40,816 nt of DNA from an uncultured Anaerolineae bacterium (GTDB lineage Bacteria > Chloroflexota > Anaerolineae > Anaerolineales > Villigracilaceae): assembly GCA_903908605.1 (NCBI GenBank), contig CAIVSQ010000612.1, forward strand, positions 1-40,816, given 5' to 3'. Below the pieces are notes generated by a model, which was not told where the DNA came from, ran no database searches, and was given only the letters and a program-made list of their open reading frames with translations. Made by a program: the position numbers and the translations under genes. Positions 15,786 through 23,983 of this stretch are shown here, one piece after another. Within the stretch, counting starts at the first letter, position 1. Every line of letters begins with the position of its first letter.

Positions 15786-17818
15786 GCTTAAAAACTGGCC
15801 GCTCCTCAACGTCCGATGGAACTTCATCAAAGGCCGTTGAGGAGATGGCCGTTTTGGACAAACGAAGCGCTTTGCAACGATGGGTGGAAAAGCTGGCGAT
15901 CTTCATTGAGCGACCGTTTAATAAGTTCGGCGGCACGTCGCTTAACCTTTTTTATCATACCGACACCCTGGCCGTGTTCCTGTGGCTGGTGGTGGCATTT
16001 TCTGGTCTCTACCTGACGTTTTTCTACCAATTTGGTTTTGATGCTTCCTATCGTGCTGTCGCGAAGATGGAGTCGCAGGTGCTGGCGCATATTGTGCGTG
16101 CAATTCACCGCTATGCGTCTGCTTCGGCGATGATTGTCACGGTGCTGCACGGTATTCGCCTGTTTTTTATGGATCGTTTCAGGGGCGCGCGCTGGCTGGC
16201 CTGGGTTTCAGGCGTGGTGATGGTTGTTTTCCTGTGGCTGGAAGGCCTGACCGGTTATTGGCTGGTGTGGGATCAACGTGCGCAGTTGATCACCAGTAGT
16301 TTCAGGGCCATGTTGGGGCGCTTTGCCCCGGCGTTTTTCAGTTGGATGCTGGTGGCAGGCAAGAACGATCAAAGCTGGATATTAATGACGATCCTGCTGT
16401 TCTTGCATGTGCTGCTGTTTGGCCTGATTGCCCTGTTTTTTTGGTGGCATATTATGCGCTTGCAGCGACCCCGATTTTTGCCGGCGCGCTACTGGTTGGT
16501 TGGCAGTGGGGTGGTACTGGTGCTGGTCTCTGCGCTTTTTCCGCTGGGGATGCTGCCCAAGACCGATTTTGGGTGGGTACCGGATCGGATCTCGCTTGAC
16601 CCATTCTTCCTGTTGATGATTCCTTACACACTCAGCCCGTCTTCGATTTGGATTTGGGTTGGGCTGGGGGTGGTCTCGCTGGTTCTTGGGCTGGTGCCGT
16701 GGATAACTTTGCGCAAACCCAATTCCCCGATTGAGATTCACCCCGAAAATTGTACCGGTTGTACGCTGTGTTCCAAGGATTGTCCTTATAAGGCCATCAG
16801 TATGCTGGAACGCGCGCCTGGATCAGGGCATAAGTTCCTGGCCCAGGTTGATGCGAAGTTGTGCGTTGGCTGTGGTGTCTGCCTGGGATCGTGCGAAACT
16901 GAAGCCATTTCACTGAACCAATTATCTGAGACGGTCATCTGGCAGAGCGTGGAAGCGCGCCTGGCACGCCAAACGCAGCAAGCGGTGACGGTCTGTTTTA
17001 CCTGCGAACGGCACGCCACCCAGGGTGCCCGTCCGTACCTGGTTGATCAGCCCCTCAGCCAGGCTGGGGTGGAAGTGATCCCGGTGCCGTGCGTTGCTGT
17101 TTTGCCGCCGCATTTGATTGCACGGGTGATGGCGGGCGGTGCGGGTGAGGTGCGGGTGGTTGGCTGCCCACCTGGCGATTGTTCACGCCGTGAAGGTAAC
17201 ACCTGGGCGGAAGAACGTCTGAATCGTACCCGCCTGCCGCGGCTTAAGAAGTCGCTCGAAGATGCGCCGATTTACACCTTCTGGCTGCCGCCTGACCAAT
17301 TTGCACAGTCACTGCCGGTGTTGGCACCACGGGCTGGTCAGCCGGTTGGGGATGGCGCAAAGCCGGGTACTTCCATGCCGGTGCTGGCCTGGAATCATTT
17401 TGCGATTGCCTTTGGGGTGCTGGCTTTGCTGTTGGCAGGGCAAATCTGGCTGACGCAGGTTTGGTCGCCGCGTATTTTGGCTGAGCCACAGGCTTATGTG
17501 CAGCTTGTGCTTCCAGACCCTGGCGTGCTGGTTTTCACGGCCGATCGTTACACTCAAAAATTTGGCGAACAGCCTGCGCGTTTGCTGCTGCTGGATGGTG
17601 AGAAAGTTTTGCTTGACCGGCCTTACCCATTCGCTGAAAAAGATCAAAACAGCCCATTGGTGCTGGAGTTCCCGGCTGGACTGGCTGAGCACGATTTTCA
17701 CTTCGGCCTGGCTGGTTCCTCCGGTGCAAATAGGCTGGATTACTATCATCGGACTGTCAGCTTGGAGGCTGGGCAGGTGTGGATCATCATGGTCGACCAA
17801 CTGCCCAGGCCAAAATAA
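15782..17818 (+). CDS. Cytochrome b6-like/2x[4Fe-4S]/MvhD-FlpD-like fusion protein
   Basis: 678 residues. Residues 55-230 form a second cytochrome b domain with four His ligands (His109, His123, His209, His223), each pair 14 apart as in b6. Two more helices follow (about 237-260 and 275-308). Then come two 4Fe-4S sets, CTGCTLCSKDCP (Cys324-334) and CVGCGVCLGSCE (Cys361-371), and an MvhD/FlpD-like domain (about 400-490) with CFTC (405, 408), Cys437, Cys462 and Cys467 in GCPPGDCSRREGN. A last helix (about 525-550) and a beta-rich tail complete it. MvhD domains pass electrons between a hydrogenase or flavin enzyme and heterodisulfide reductase. Here the domain would link the membrane hemes and quinone pool to a soluble partner, probably the flavoprotein of this operon. 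It overlaps the triheme gene by 4 bp and is the last gene before the terminator. Confidence 0.9.
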   Translation: MSLKTGRSSTSDGTSSKAVEEMAVLDKRSALQRWVEKLAIFIERPFNKFGGTSLNLFYHTDTLAVFLWLVVAFSGLYLTFFYQFGFDASYRAVAKMESQVLAHIVRAIHRYASASAMIVTVLHGIRLFFMDRFRGARWLAWVSGVVMVVFLWLEGLTGYWLVWDQRAQLITSSFRAMLGRFAPAFFSWMLVAGKNDQSWILMTILLFLHVLLFGLIALFFWWHIMRLQRPRFLPARYWLVGSGVVLVLVSALFPLGMLPKTDFGWVPDRISLDPFFLLMIPYTLSPSSIWIWVGLGVVSLVLGLVPWITLRKPNSPIEIHPENCTGCTLCSKDCPYKAISMLERAPGSGHKFLAQVDAKLCVGCGVCLGSCETEAISLNQLSETVIWQSVEARLARQTQQAVTVCFTCERHATQGARPYLVDQPLSQAGVEVIPVPCVAVLPPHLIARVMAGGAGEVRVVGCPPGDCSRREGNTWAEERLNRTRLPRLKKSLEDAPIYTFWLPPDQFAQSLPVLAPRAGQPVGDGAKPGTSMPVLAWNHFAIAFGVLALLLAGQIWLTQVWSPRILAEPQAYVQLVLPDPGVLVFTADRYTQKFGEQPARLLLLDGEKVLLDRPYPFAEKDQNSPLVLEFPAGLAEHDFHFGLAGSSGANRLDYYHRTVSLEAGQVWIIMVDQLPRPK

Positions 17819-17827
17819 TATACAGAA

Positions 17828-17863
17828 AATCCCCCGCTGTGTGTTGAGCGGGGGATTTTTTTT
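17828..17863 (+). terminator. Intrinsic terminator closing the respiratory operon
   Basis: AATCCCCCGCT (17828-17838), an 8-nt loop, AGCGGGGGATT (17847-17857), then a T-tract reaching 17863. The 11-bp GC-rich stem and T-run, 10 bp after the last stop codon, make a textbook Rho-independent terminator. Confidence 0.93.
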
Positions 17864-17959
17864 GGAAGTTCAAATGGCTGGCAAGACCGGGCGGGTGGTT
17901 GTGGTGTTCCCCGGCCAATGGAGAACAATAAAAACCATCAATTGCGATCCAGGAGGGGG

Positions 17960-18376
17960 TTAATTCCCACCGACCTGCAGGTGTAATACACCGTTTTCGC
18001 CGGTAAAGGTGAGTTTGCGCCCTTCCACCTTGAAATCCAGTGTACCGGTCAGGATTTTTAGGGTTTCGATTTCCTGCTGCATGATGATATCGGGAACACA
18101 GGCCAGTTGAGTGGAGGTTGTCTTCTCAATTGTTACCGTGTCTCCTGTGATGGTGTAGTTTCCGCTGAAGCTGTTGCAGCCCATGTTGCCGCTGAACTTG
18201 CCATCGGCTTCAAAAATGAGCGCGCGGTTCAGGTTTGGCATGGTGGGGGTCTGGTTGGATGCCGTGCCATACGAGATTACGTCCCAGAAGCCTGTCAGAA
18301 TGTTGCCAGGTTGTGAGCTGCCGCATCCGGTCAGCAAGAAGCTGGCCAGGATGATTAATAGCAGGAATTTTTTCAA
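17960..18376 (-). CDS. META/HslJ-domain lipoprotein
   Basis: 138 residues. The start is TTG at 18376, preceded by GGAGG (18383-18387) 6 nt upstream; it gives MKKFLLLIILASFLLTGCGSS, a clear lipoprotein signal with lipobox LTGC. The remainder is one META (DUF306) domain: GFWDVISY at the start, RALIFEADGKFSGNMGCNSF and GNYTI in the middle, and LACVPDIIMQQEIETL toward the end, with the FTGENGVLHL strand closing it. HslJ-type domains are found in secreted or lipid-anchored proteins linked to heat or antibiotic stress, but their biochemical role is unclear. It converges on the respiratory operon across the terminator at 17828 and has no obvious operon partner. Confidence 0.85.
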   Translation of the reverse strand: MKKFLLLIILASFLLTGCGSSQPGNILTGFWDVISYGTASNQTPTMPNLNRALIFEADGKFSGNMGCNSFSGNYTITGDTVTIEKTTSTQLACVPDIIMQQEIETLKILTGTLDFKVEGRKLTFTGENGVLHLQVGGN

Positions 18377-18847
18377 GATATACCTCCGTAGGTGATGGAT
18401 GATGCCAATCCCCATTATAACGGTAAAGCCTGCGTTGGCATCAGGCTGCCTGCCAGGTGGGCCGGGTGAGGGCATGTTGCTGGGGGGTGGCTGAACCCAG
18501 CGGGCAGTGGTTGGGGTCGGTGGGGATGGCCGGGAGGGATTTGGACCGTGATCTTGGATTGTTTTATAGGGAGTGCAAGCGCATCGAATTTCCGGAGTAG
18601 AATTTGCTCGAAATATGAAACCGTTGTATTGGTGATGAAAGAGGCAACCAAAAACGATTTCGCGCAAAGTCGCAAGGTGCGCAAAGAAGAGCTTTTTAAG
18701 GGATAAGCATTCGTTTGGCGCAGGATAGGGCTGCGCGACCCTTGGTTATTGAATGTAGATGCGACCGCCCGGTTGCACTGGCCAGACAGGCGTTTGAAGT
18801 TCCAACCGGTGTACAATTAACCATATGTGCATAACCTGGGAGGAAAA
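18377..18847. other. 470-bp intergenic region with short CGCAAAG-type repeats
   Basis: Nothing here reads as a gene. The frames across it lack SD sites and family features. At 18661-18690 the run GCGCAAAG, CGCAAGG, GCGCAAAG has a period near 10 bp, resembling CGCAAAG-type dispersed repeats seen in many bacterial genomes. A possible -10 element, TACAAT (18812-18817), precedes the protease gene at 18848. The region probably holds the two divergent promoters. Confidence 0.4.
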
Positions 18848-20425
18848 ATGAAGATCCTGGAAAAATCCTGGCGGGTGGTGAGGATTAACGGCGTGGATGT
18901 GCGGCTGCATATTTCCATGCTGTTGTTTATCCCGTTTATGGTGTATCTGTTTGAGCCGGGCAACCAGGCGGAATGGTTGGTGGCGGGGATGCAGATGGGC
19001 GGTTTGTTGGTGAGCATCCTGCTGCATGAGCTGGGGCATGCCTTTATGTCGCAGCGTTTGGGTGTTAAGGCACGCCAGATTGTGATCTGGCCGCTGGGTG
19101 GCTTTACGGAGCTGGAGCGTGGGTTGGAAAAACCGTTGGACAGGCTGCTGCTCTCGGCCGCTGGCCCGCTGGTGAACCTGGTACTGGCCTTGCTGTTGGG
19201 GGCTTTTTATTGGCTCAGCCTGGTGTGGCCGGAGATATTTTGGACTTCGCTGGGTTTTTACTGGTCTGATGTGCTGTTCGAGGTGTTGTTTTACCTGTGC
19301 ATTCTGAATGTGATCCTGGTGGTGCTCAACTTGCTGCCGGTCTACCTGCTGGATGGGGGGACGATCTTCCGCTCGATTATGGAGATGTTTTTTTCGCGCA
19401 AGACCACAGATGTACTCAGCATGGTGGTGGGGATTCCCTTCCTATTGGGGTTAGTCGTGCTGGCGATCGTGACGCGAGATGTGATTCTGTTGATGGTGTG
19501 TGTGCTGTTGGCAATGGGGGTTGCCACGCTCAACCCGCGCAGCCAGCGTTGGCTCAACTTGGGGCTGACTTTTCTATTCAGGCGTGGCAGCTACTACCAG
19601 ATGACTGGTGACCTGGACCAGGCGGTAAATGTGTTTACGCGTGTGCTGCAGAAAAACCCGCGCGCTGTACAGCAGTTGATTGGACGGGCGATGGTGTATA
19701 TCGCCCTGGAAGAGAATAGCCTGGCCCTGGCGGATGCTCAGGCTGTGCTGGAGATTGAGTCGCAGCATCCGTTGGCCCTGGAGCTGTGCGGCGAGCTGCA
19801 TTCCATCAACAAGGAATATGAGCTGGCCTTGGAGTATTTTGAACGCGTAAAGCAGTTAAAGCCGAATATGGCCTATGCCTATATTGACTGCGGCAGTGTT
19901 TACCTGGACCTCAAAGAGTATGAGCGCGCTTTACAGGAACTAAACCGCGGTATTGCGCTGCAGCCCCAGGTGGCGCTGTATTTCCTGGTGCGTTCGGTGG
20001 CGCATTTCCACCTGGGCGATTTGCAGGCTGCTCACAATGACCAGGATGAGGCTGTACGGCTTTCACCGCAGCAGGGGTTGGTGATGCCCGATTTCAACCT
20101 GGTGATGTATGCGGGTGAGCTGGATTGGGCGATGGATTTTTACGAACGATGGCTGCTAAAGCATCCGGGCGAGTGGCGCGCGCAGCTGGGCTGGGCGGAT
20201 GCGAATGCAGCCAATGGGCGCTTTGCTGAGGCGATGGTGGGCTATGACAAGGCTGCGCTGCTGGCACCCCGCGAGGCGTTGATATTTTTGCGGCGTGGCA
20301 AGGCTCAGCGGGCGTTGGGGCAGGGGCAGGCGGCTGAGCAGGATTTCCGCGCGGCCCTGCAGTTGGCGCAGCAGCCACACGAACGCCGGCAGGTGGCGAA
20401 GTTGCTGGAGCAGGTGGTGAGTTAG
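18848..20425 (+). CDS. Site-2 protease (M50B) fused to TPR repeats
   Basis: About 525 residues from the ATG at 18848, chosen for GGGAGG (18838-18843) just upstream. The N-terminal 240 residues form a six-helix zinc metalloprotease domain: HELGH (His60, Glu61, His64) in the second hydrophobic segment and NLLPVYLLDGG with Asp169 as the third ligand, in the family's NxxPxxxLDGG motif. From about residue 250 to the end are tandem tetratricopeptide repeats, e.g. YYQMTGDLDQAVNVFTRVLQ and YELALEYFERVKQLKPN. M50B proteases cut membrane-embedded regulators such as anti-sigma factors or signal-peptide remnants. The TPR tail probably recruits substrates or partners. No PDZ or CBS domain, the more usual companions, is present. 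It stands alone on the plus strand. Confidence 0.9.
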   Translation: MKILEKSWRVVRINGVDVRLHISMLLFIPFMVYLFEPGNQAEWLVAGMQMGGLLVSILLHELGHAFMSQRLGVKARQIVIWPLGGFTELERGLEKPLDRLLLSAAGPLVNLVLALLLGAFYWLSLVWPEIFWTSLGFYWSDVLFEVLFYLCILNVILVVLNLLPVYLLDGGTIFRSIMEMFFSRKTTDVLSMVVGIPFLLGLVVLAIVTRDVILLMVCVLLAMGVATLNPRSQRWLNLGLTFLFRRGSYYQMTGDLDQAVNVFTRVLQKNPRAVQQLIGRAMVYIALEENSLALADAQAVLEIESQHPLALELCGELHSINKEYELALEYFERVKQLKPNMAYAYIDCGSVYLDLKEYERALQELNRGIALQPQVALYFLVRSVAHFHLGDLQAAHNDQDEAVRLSPQQGLVMPDFNLVMYAGELDWAMDFYERWLLKHPGEWRAQLGWADANAANGRFAEAMVGYDKAALLAPREALIFLRRGKAQRALGQGQAAEQDFRAALQLAQQPHERRQVAKLLEQVVS

Positions 20426-20744
20426 TTAATCATTTGGTGTGCCTGGGATAAGGTTGCGCTCTGGGAAGCTGGAATAAGAAAAACAGCCATGCGAAAGCAG
20501 CAGGGCCCCATTGATGAGCATTTTGCTTCCCTGCCCTCCTTGCCCATGGGTTGGGTTATCATATGCGTGTAGAAGAATGACGGGAAGAGGGAGCCCATCC
20601 CTCGGGCAGATGCGGTTTGGTGACCAGGAAGAGGGAGGAGCGGGTGTAATATGATTAACTCGGTATCTCGTTTTAGGGTTACAATTTCCATATTGAGTGG
20701 TCCGCTATTTTTCGGGCGAGAATGTCTTGTGAAGGAGAGTCTTT
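20426..20744. other. 319-bp intergenic region
   Basis: No gene recognised on either strand. GAGGGA-GCCCA-TCCCTC (about 20586-20602) can form a small hairpin. GGTTACAAT at 20677-20685 is a possible -10 element for the following TPR gene, about 60 bp before its start. Otherwise I see nothing in it. Confidence 0.35.
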
Positions 20745-21542
20745 ATGGCAAAGAGTACTTCAAAACCAAAAGGTTGGCTGATTGGCCGGCAGCAAGTGAA
20801 TGATTGGGAAGCCCTGGCCACTCGCCAGATGGCGGATCAGGATTACAGTGGGGCGATACGCACGGTGAAGCGCATCATGCAGTATGTGCCCCGAAAAGAC
20901 AAGGTCTTCGCTGAAGCACTTGGTTCGCTTGGTACGATCTATGCCTTGCAGAAGAATTTTGAGGAATCTTACCAGGCCTATACCCAGGCATTGGCGATCG
21001 ATGGCGAAAACGCCTACCTGTTCTACAACCGCGGTATCTCGGCCCGGCTAACCTTCCGAACCGGGCAGTCATTGCTGGATCTGGAATATGCGGCCGAGAT
21101 TGAGGGCGATGGCAAGATGACCGAAAAAATTCAGAAGGCACTGGAAGTTGCACGTGAATTGGTGCTCTCGGAAATCACGCTGCGAGGGCCAGGTTTCACG
21201 GTAGAGCTGTTGATTGAGCAGCAGGAATACTTCCAGGAAGGCCTGGCGCTGATGAAAGCTGGAAAATGGCAGCTGGCTGTGGAAGATTTCAGCCATTCGA
21301 TTGAACTGGCTGACTGCCTGCCGCAACCGTGGGGCAACCGTGGGATCTGCCACCTGATGCTGGGCGAGTTTGACCAGTCTGAAGCCGATTTCAACCGTGC
21401 TCTTGAAATCGACCCCGAGTATGATTTAGCCCGTACTAATATGAAGGAAATGCCCTATTGGCGCGCGCATCCCGATGAAAAACCACGCTTTGTCATTAAC
21501 CAACCCCTGGCGGATGTGAATACCAATCTCAGCCTGGTTTAA
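20745..21542 (+). CDS. TPR-repeat protein
   Basis: 265 residues, with SD GAAGGAGAG before the ATG and no signal peptide, so cytoplasmic. TPR-like helical pairs are visible in the first third (DWEALATRQMADQDYSGAIR; ALGSLGTIYALQKNFEESYQ; AYTQALAIDGENAYLFYNRG) and again near 165-225 (GLALMKAGKWQLAVEDFSHS; GNRGICHLMLGEFDQSEADF; NRALEIDPEYDLARTNMKEM). The C-terminal 30 residues are not TPR. TPR proteins are protein-protein adaptors, so no enzymatic role is suggested. The next gene begins 17 bp later behind its own SD, so the two probably form one unit. Its partner is unknown; the upstream protease also carries TPRs but is 319 bp away. Confidence 0.85.
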   Translation: MAKSTSKPKGWLIGRQQVNDWEALATRQMADQDYSGAIRTVKRIMQYVPRKDKVFAEALGSLGTIYALQKNFEESYQAYTQALAIDGENAYLFYNRGISARLTFRTGQSLLDLEYAAEIEGDGKMTEKIQKALEVARELVLSEITLRGPGFTVELLIEQQEYFQEGLALMKAGKWQLAVEDFSHSIELADCLPQPWGNRGICHLMLGEFDQSEADFNRALEIDPEYDLARTNMKEMPYWRAHPDEKPRFVINQPLADVNTNLSLV

Positions 21543-21559
21543 ATATCCGCGGAGGAAGA

Positions 21560-21949
21560 ATGCCCGAAAACAGGAAACGACATAAGAAGGTGGCCAGCCC
21601 GGTGAGTGAGCCGGATTTGCCCCAGTTGATTGCGACATTGGTGGAACCCTTCCGCGAGGAATTGGAGACCCCCGAGTTGTTTAAGACATTGGTGGCCACG
21701 GCCTGCATGGCCTGGAATATGGCCAATCAACCTCAGACCGAGTGGGTGGGGGCGCTTAGCCAGGTCATCGCCCAGATGGACCTGCCTGAGGATGCCAGCC
21801 GGCAACTGGCTGAGGTGGTGCTGAGCTTGATGAAACGTAAGTTGGAGCTTTTCTCTGACGACCGGCGTGTGATCAACAGTTATGAGGTCAGCGAGATGCA
21901 GGGCCGCTTCTTGATCACGGTGAACCAGGTTGTTTCTGCCCCTGTGTAA
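21560..21949 (+). CDS. Hypothetical protein, alpha-helical
   Basis: 129 residues behind the SD GGAGGAAGA. A basic N-terminus (MPENRKRHKK) is followed by predicted helices rich in Leu, Glu and Ala, e.g. LIATLVEPFREELETPELFK and a second with VLSLMKRKLELFSDDRR. The final part, EVSEMQGRFLITVNQVV, looks like two beta strands. There is no signal peptide, membrane segment or cysteine motif. I do not recognise the family. It follows the TPR gene by 17 bp and is probably its operon partner, perhaps bound by it. Confidence 0.7.
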   Translation: MPENRKRHKKVASPVSEPDLPQLIATLVEPFREELETPELFKTLVATACMAWNMANQPQTEWVGALSQVIAQMDLPEDASRQLAEVVLSLMKRKLELFSDDRRVINSYEVSEMQGRFLITVNQVVSAPV

Positions 21950-22077
21950 TTAACAGGCTGTCTGTCATTAATTTTTGACAAATTGTCTCAACTAGCTTGA
22001 TAACGAACATTTTTTTATTAATAGAGATTAAAATATATGAAGTTCTCTCTTGATGAATTGTGTTGGAAAAAAGGATT

Positions 22078-22623
22078 ATGGCAAAGTTAAAACGAGAAGA
22101 AATAATCAATTTGCTGAAACAGCCCGGTGAAGCACCTCTCACCGGGATTGATTTGATTTCCGCTGATCTCAGCTCAGCCGACCTGATGGGCCTTGACCTG
22201 AGCAACGCCAAGTTGGATTATTCTGACATGCGAGCCACGGTGTTGAGTTGGGCCAGGCTGCAACATGCCAACCTGAGTACCGCTGATTTACGCGGGGCCA
22301 TTTTGAATGGGGCCGATTTACGCAATGCGCGCCTGGCGGATGCCAAGCTGGATAAAGCCGATTTTAATAACGCCAACTTGAGCAGCTCGGATTTTAACGG
22401 GGCCTTCATGCGTGGTGTCAAAATGGGTTTCGCCAATTTGCGTAGCGCTAACATGAGTTATACGGATATGCGTGAGGCCAACCTGATGGGCGCCGATTTG
22501 CGCGGGACTGATTTTTACGGCGCAGATTTAACTGGAGCCAACCTGGCCAACGCCAGGTATGATCGTGAGACCCGCTGGTCAAAGGGCTTTGAGCCTGAGA
22601 CTCTCGGCGCGAAACTGGTTTAG
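22078..22623 (+). CDS. Pentapeptide-repeat protein
   Basis: 181 residues from the ATG at 22078 with AAAAAAGG upstream. After a short N-terminal helix (KREEIINLLKQPGEAPLTG) the rest is an almost unbroken run of A(D/N)LXX pentapeptides: DLSSADLMGLDLSNAKL, ADLRGAILNGADLRNARLAD, and so on to about residue 165. These fold into a right-handed quadrilateral beta-helix. Some members mimic DNA and protect gyrase (Qnr, MfpA), but most have unknown roles, and nothing here favours gyrase. No signal peptide is present, so it is cytoplasmic. It is monocistronic, 128 bp after the previous gene. Confidence 0.9.
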   Translation: MAKLKREEIINLLKQPGEAPLTGIDLISADLSSADLMGLDLSNAKLDYSDMRATVLSWARLQHANLSTADLRGAILNGADLRNARLADAKLDKADFNNANLSSSDFNGAFMRGVKMGFANLRSANMSYTDMREANLMGADLRGTDFYGADLTGANLANARYDRETRWSKGFEPETLGAKLV

Positions 22624-22773
22624 CGAATCAACCGTTCTAAAGATTGGTTGTAGGCCGGCGGCAAACGGTGGAAAAGACCCGCCTGGCCTGTGTTGTTTGC
22701 AAAAAGGGATTTTTCATTTCAGCCGTAATTAACCAGGTCAGGGGTTTCCTGACCACCGGGGAGAATTGCCAGC

Positions 22774-23772
22774 ATGTCGACGGATAGCAAAGCCCAAATC
22801 CTTGTAATTTCTCATATCCCTGAAGATCGCGAACAAATATGCCTGGCGTTGGAAGGTTTGCCTTATGTACTGCATGTGGCCGAGAGCGGGGTGGAGGGCA
22901 TGGTGCGTGCCTCCACTGTGCACCCGGATTTGATTTTGCTTGAGGGCATGCTGCCATACCTGGATGGGTTTGAAGTGTGTGGGCTGATCCGTTCACATTA
23001 CGCATTGGGTGAGATCCCGGTCATCTTGATGAGTGAGCGCGGGGATGCTGATCTGCGCCTGGCAGGGCTAAGGGCTGGGGCCGATGATTTCATCCTCAAG
23101 CCCATTAACCGGTTTGAATTGATTGGCCGGTTGCATGGATTGATCCGCCTCAACCGCTATCGCCTGATCCTGGAAAATCGCCGGCACGCGGGTGAAGCAG
23201 AAATAGATGAGAACACCCAGCGCGACCGCGATCTGGCAGGATGGTCGCGGGTGCTCGAACTGAGCGATAAGGAAACCGAGCAGCACAACCAACGGGTGAC
23301 CACGCTGACCCTGGCGTTGGGGCGTGCGGCCGGGTTAAACGAAGAGGAATTGCACCAGGTCTGGCGCGGTACACTTTTGCACGATATCGGCGTGCTGGGC
23401 ATTCCGAACTCGATTATCAAAAAGCCCGGCAGCCTGGATGAGTCCGAGTGGAAGATCTTGCGCGAACATCCGACGCATGCCTATCACTGGTTTTGTAATA
23501 TCGATTACCTGCGCCCCGCACTGGATATCCCTTACTGTCACCACGAAAAATGGGATGGTAGTGGTTACCCACGCGGGCTGCGCGGACCGGAGATACCCTT
23601 TGCGGCGCGTCTCTTTGCAGTGGTGGATGTATGGGACGCACTGACCTCCGACCGACCCTACCGCGCGGCAATGGACGAGGCTGAAGCGCTGGACTATATC
23701 CGCTCGCAGGCCGGCAAGCATTTTGACCCACAGGTGGTGGAGCTTTTCCTGGCAACGGTAGGCCCACATTGA
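22774..23772 (+). CDS. HD-GYP domain protein with degenerate receiver domain
   Basis: 332 residues. Residues 8-125 have a response-regulator receiver fold, but the phospho-acceptor Asp is Glu57 (LILLEGMLP) and the acidic pair is missing (VISHIPEDR); the conserved Lys109 remains. The second half is an HD-GYP domain: His171 region (EQHNQRVTTL), HDIGVLGIP (His203, Asp204), HHEKWDGSGYP (256-266), DVWDALTSDRPYR and GKHFDP. HD-GYP enzymes hydrolyse cyclic di-GMP with a two- or three-metal centre. The catalytic motifs look complete, although the usual HDIGK lysine is Val207. The receiver is probably locked or senses something other than phosphate. No partner kinase is adjacent. Confidence 0.9.
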   Translation: MSTDSKAQILVISHIPEDREQICLALEGLPYVLHVAESGVEGMVRASTVHPDLILLEGMLPYLDGFEVCGLIRSHYALGEIPVILMSERGDADLRLAGLRAGADDFILKPINRFELIGRLHGLIRLNRYRLILENRRHAGEAEIDENTQRDRDLAGWSRVLELSDKETEQHNQRVTTLTLALGRAAGLNEEELHQVWRGTLLHDIGVLGIPNSIIKKPGSLDESEWKILREHPTHAYHWFCNIDYLRPALDIPYCHHEKWDGSGYPRGLRGPEIPFAARLFAVVDVWDALTSDRPYRAAMDEAEALDYIRSQAGKHFDPQVVELFLATVGPH

Positions 23773-23873
23773 GCAGCCGCGGGCCTGGCGGGCTGAGTGG
23801 AGGCCTGACGGTGGGCTGAGTGGAGGCAGGCAGGGTCTGGGTGGGGGCTTATTTCGGAAAATCTTCATTTTCG

Positions 23874-23879
23874 TATAAT
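23874..23879 (+). promoter_or_regulatory. Candidate -10 element, TATAAT
   Basis: A perfect TATAAT, 104 bp before the first GH25-like gene. No convincing -35 hexamer lies 16-18 bp upstream, so this is a weak call. The 23773-23873 stretch just before it contains two copies of GGGCTGAGTGGAGGC. Confidence 0.35.
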
Positions 23880-23983
23880 TTAATCACTAAAATAGGGCAC
23901 AATCTGCACATTTTGGAGTAATATTTAAACAGGTAGTTTATAACTATTTTTAGAGTTAATAACCGGCGGAGACAGGAGCAAGC

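Noticed and set aside
14820..15830. Long open frame antisense to the triheme cytochrome gene
   Set aside because: The plus strand encodes three intact CxxCH domains in operon; the antisense product has no motif and crosses a gene boundary.
15782..17818. Hydrogenase or heterodisulfide reductase operon
   Set aside because: The MvhD-like domain occurs alone; no hydrogenase or HdrABC subunits are in the window.
18415..18816. Minus-strand frame in the gap before the site-2 protease gene
   Set aside because: No SD, no domain, and part of its translation comes from the CGCAAAG-type repeats; treated as non-coding.
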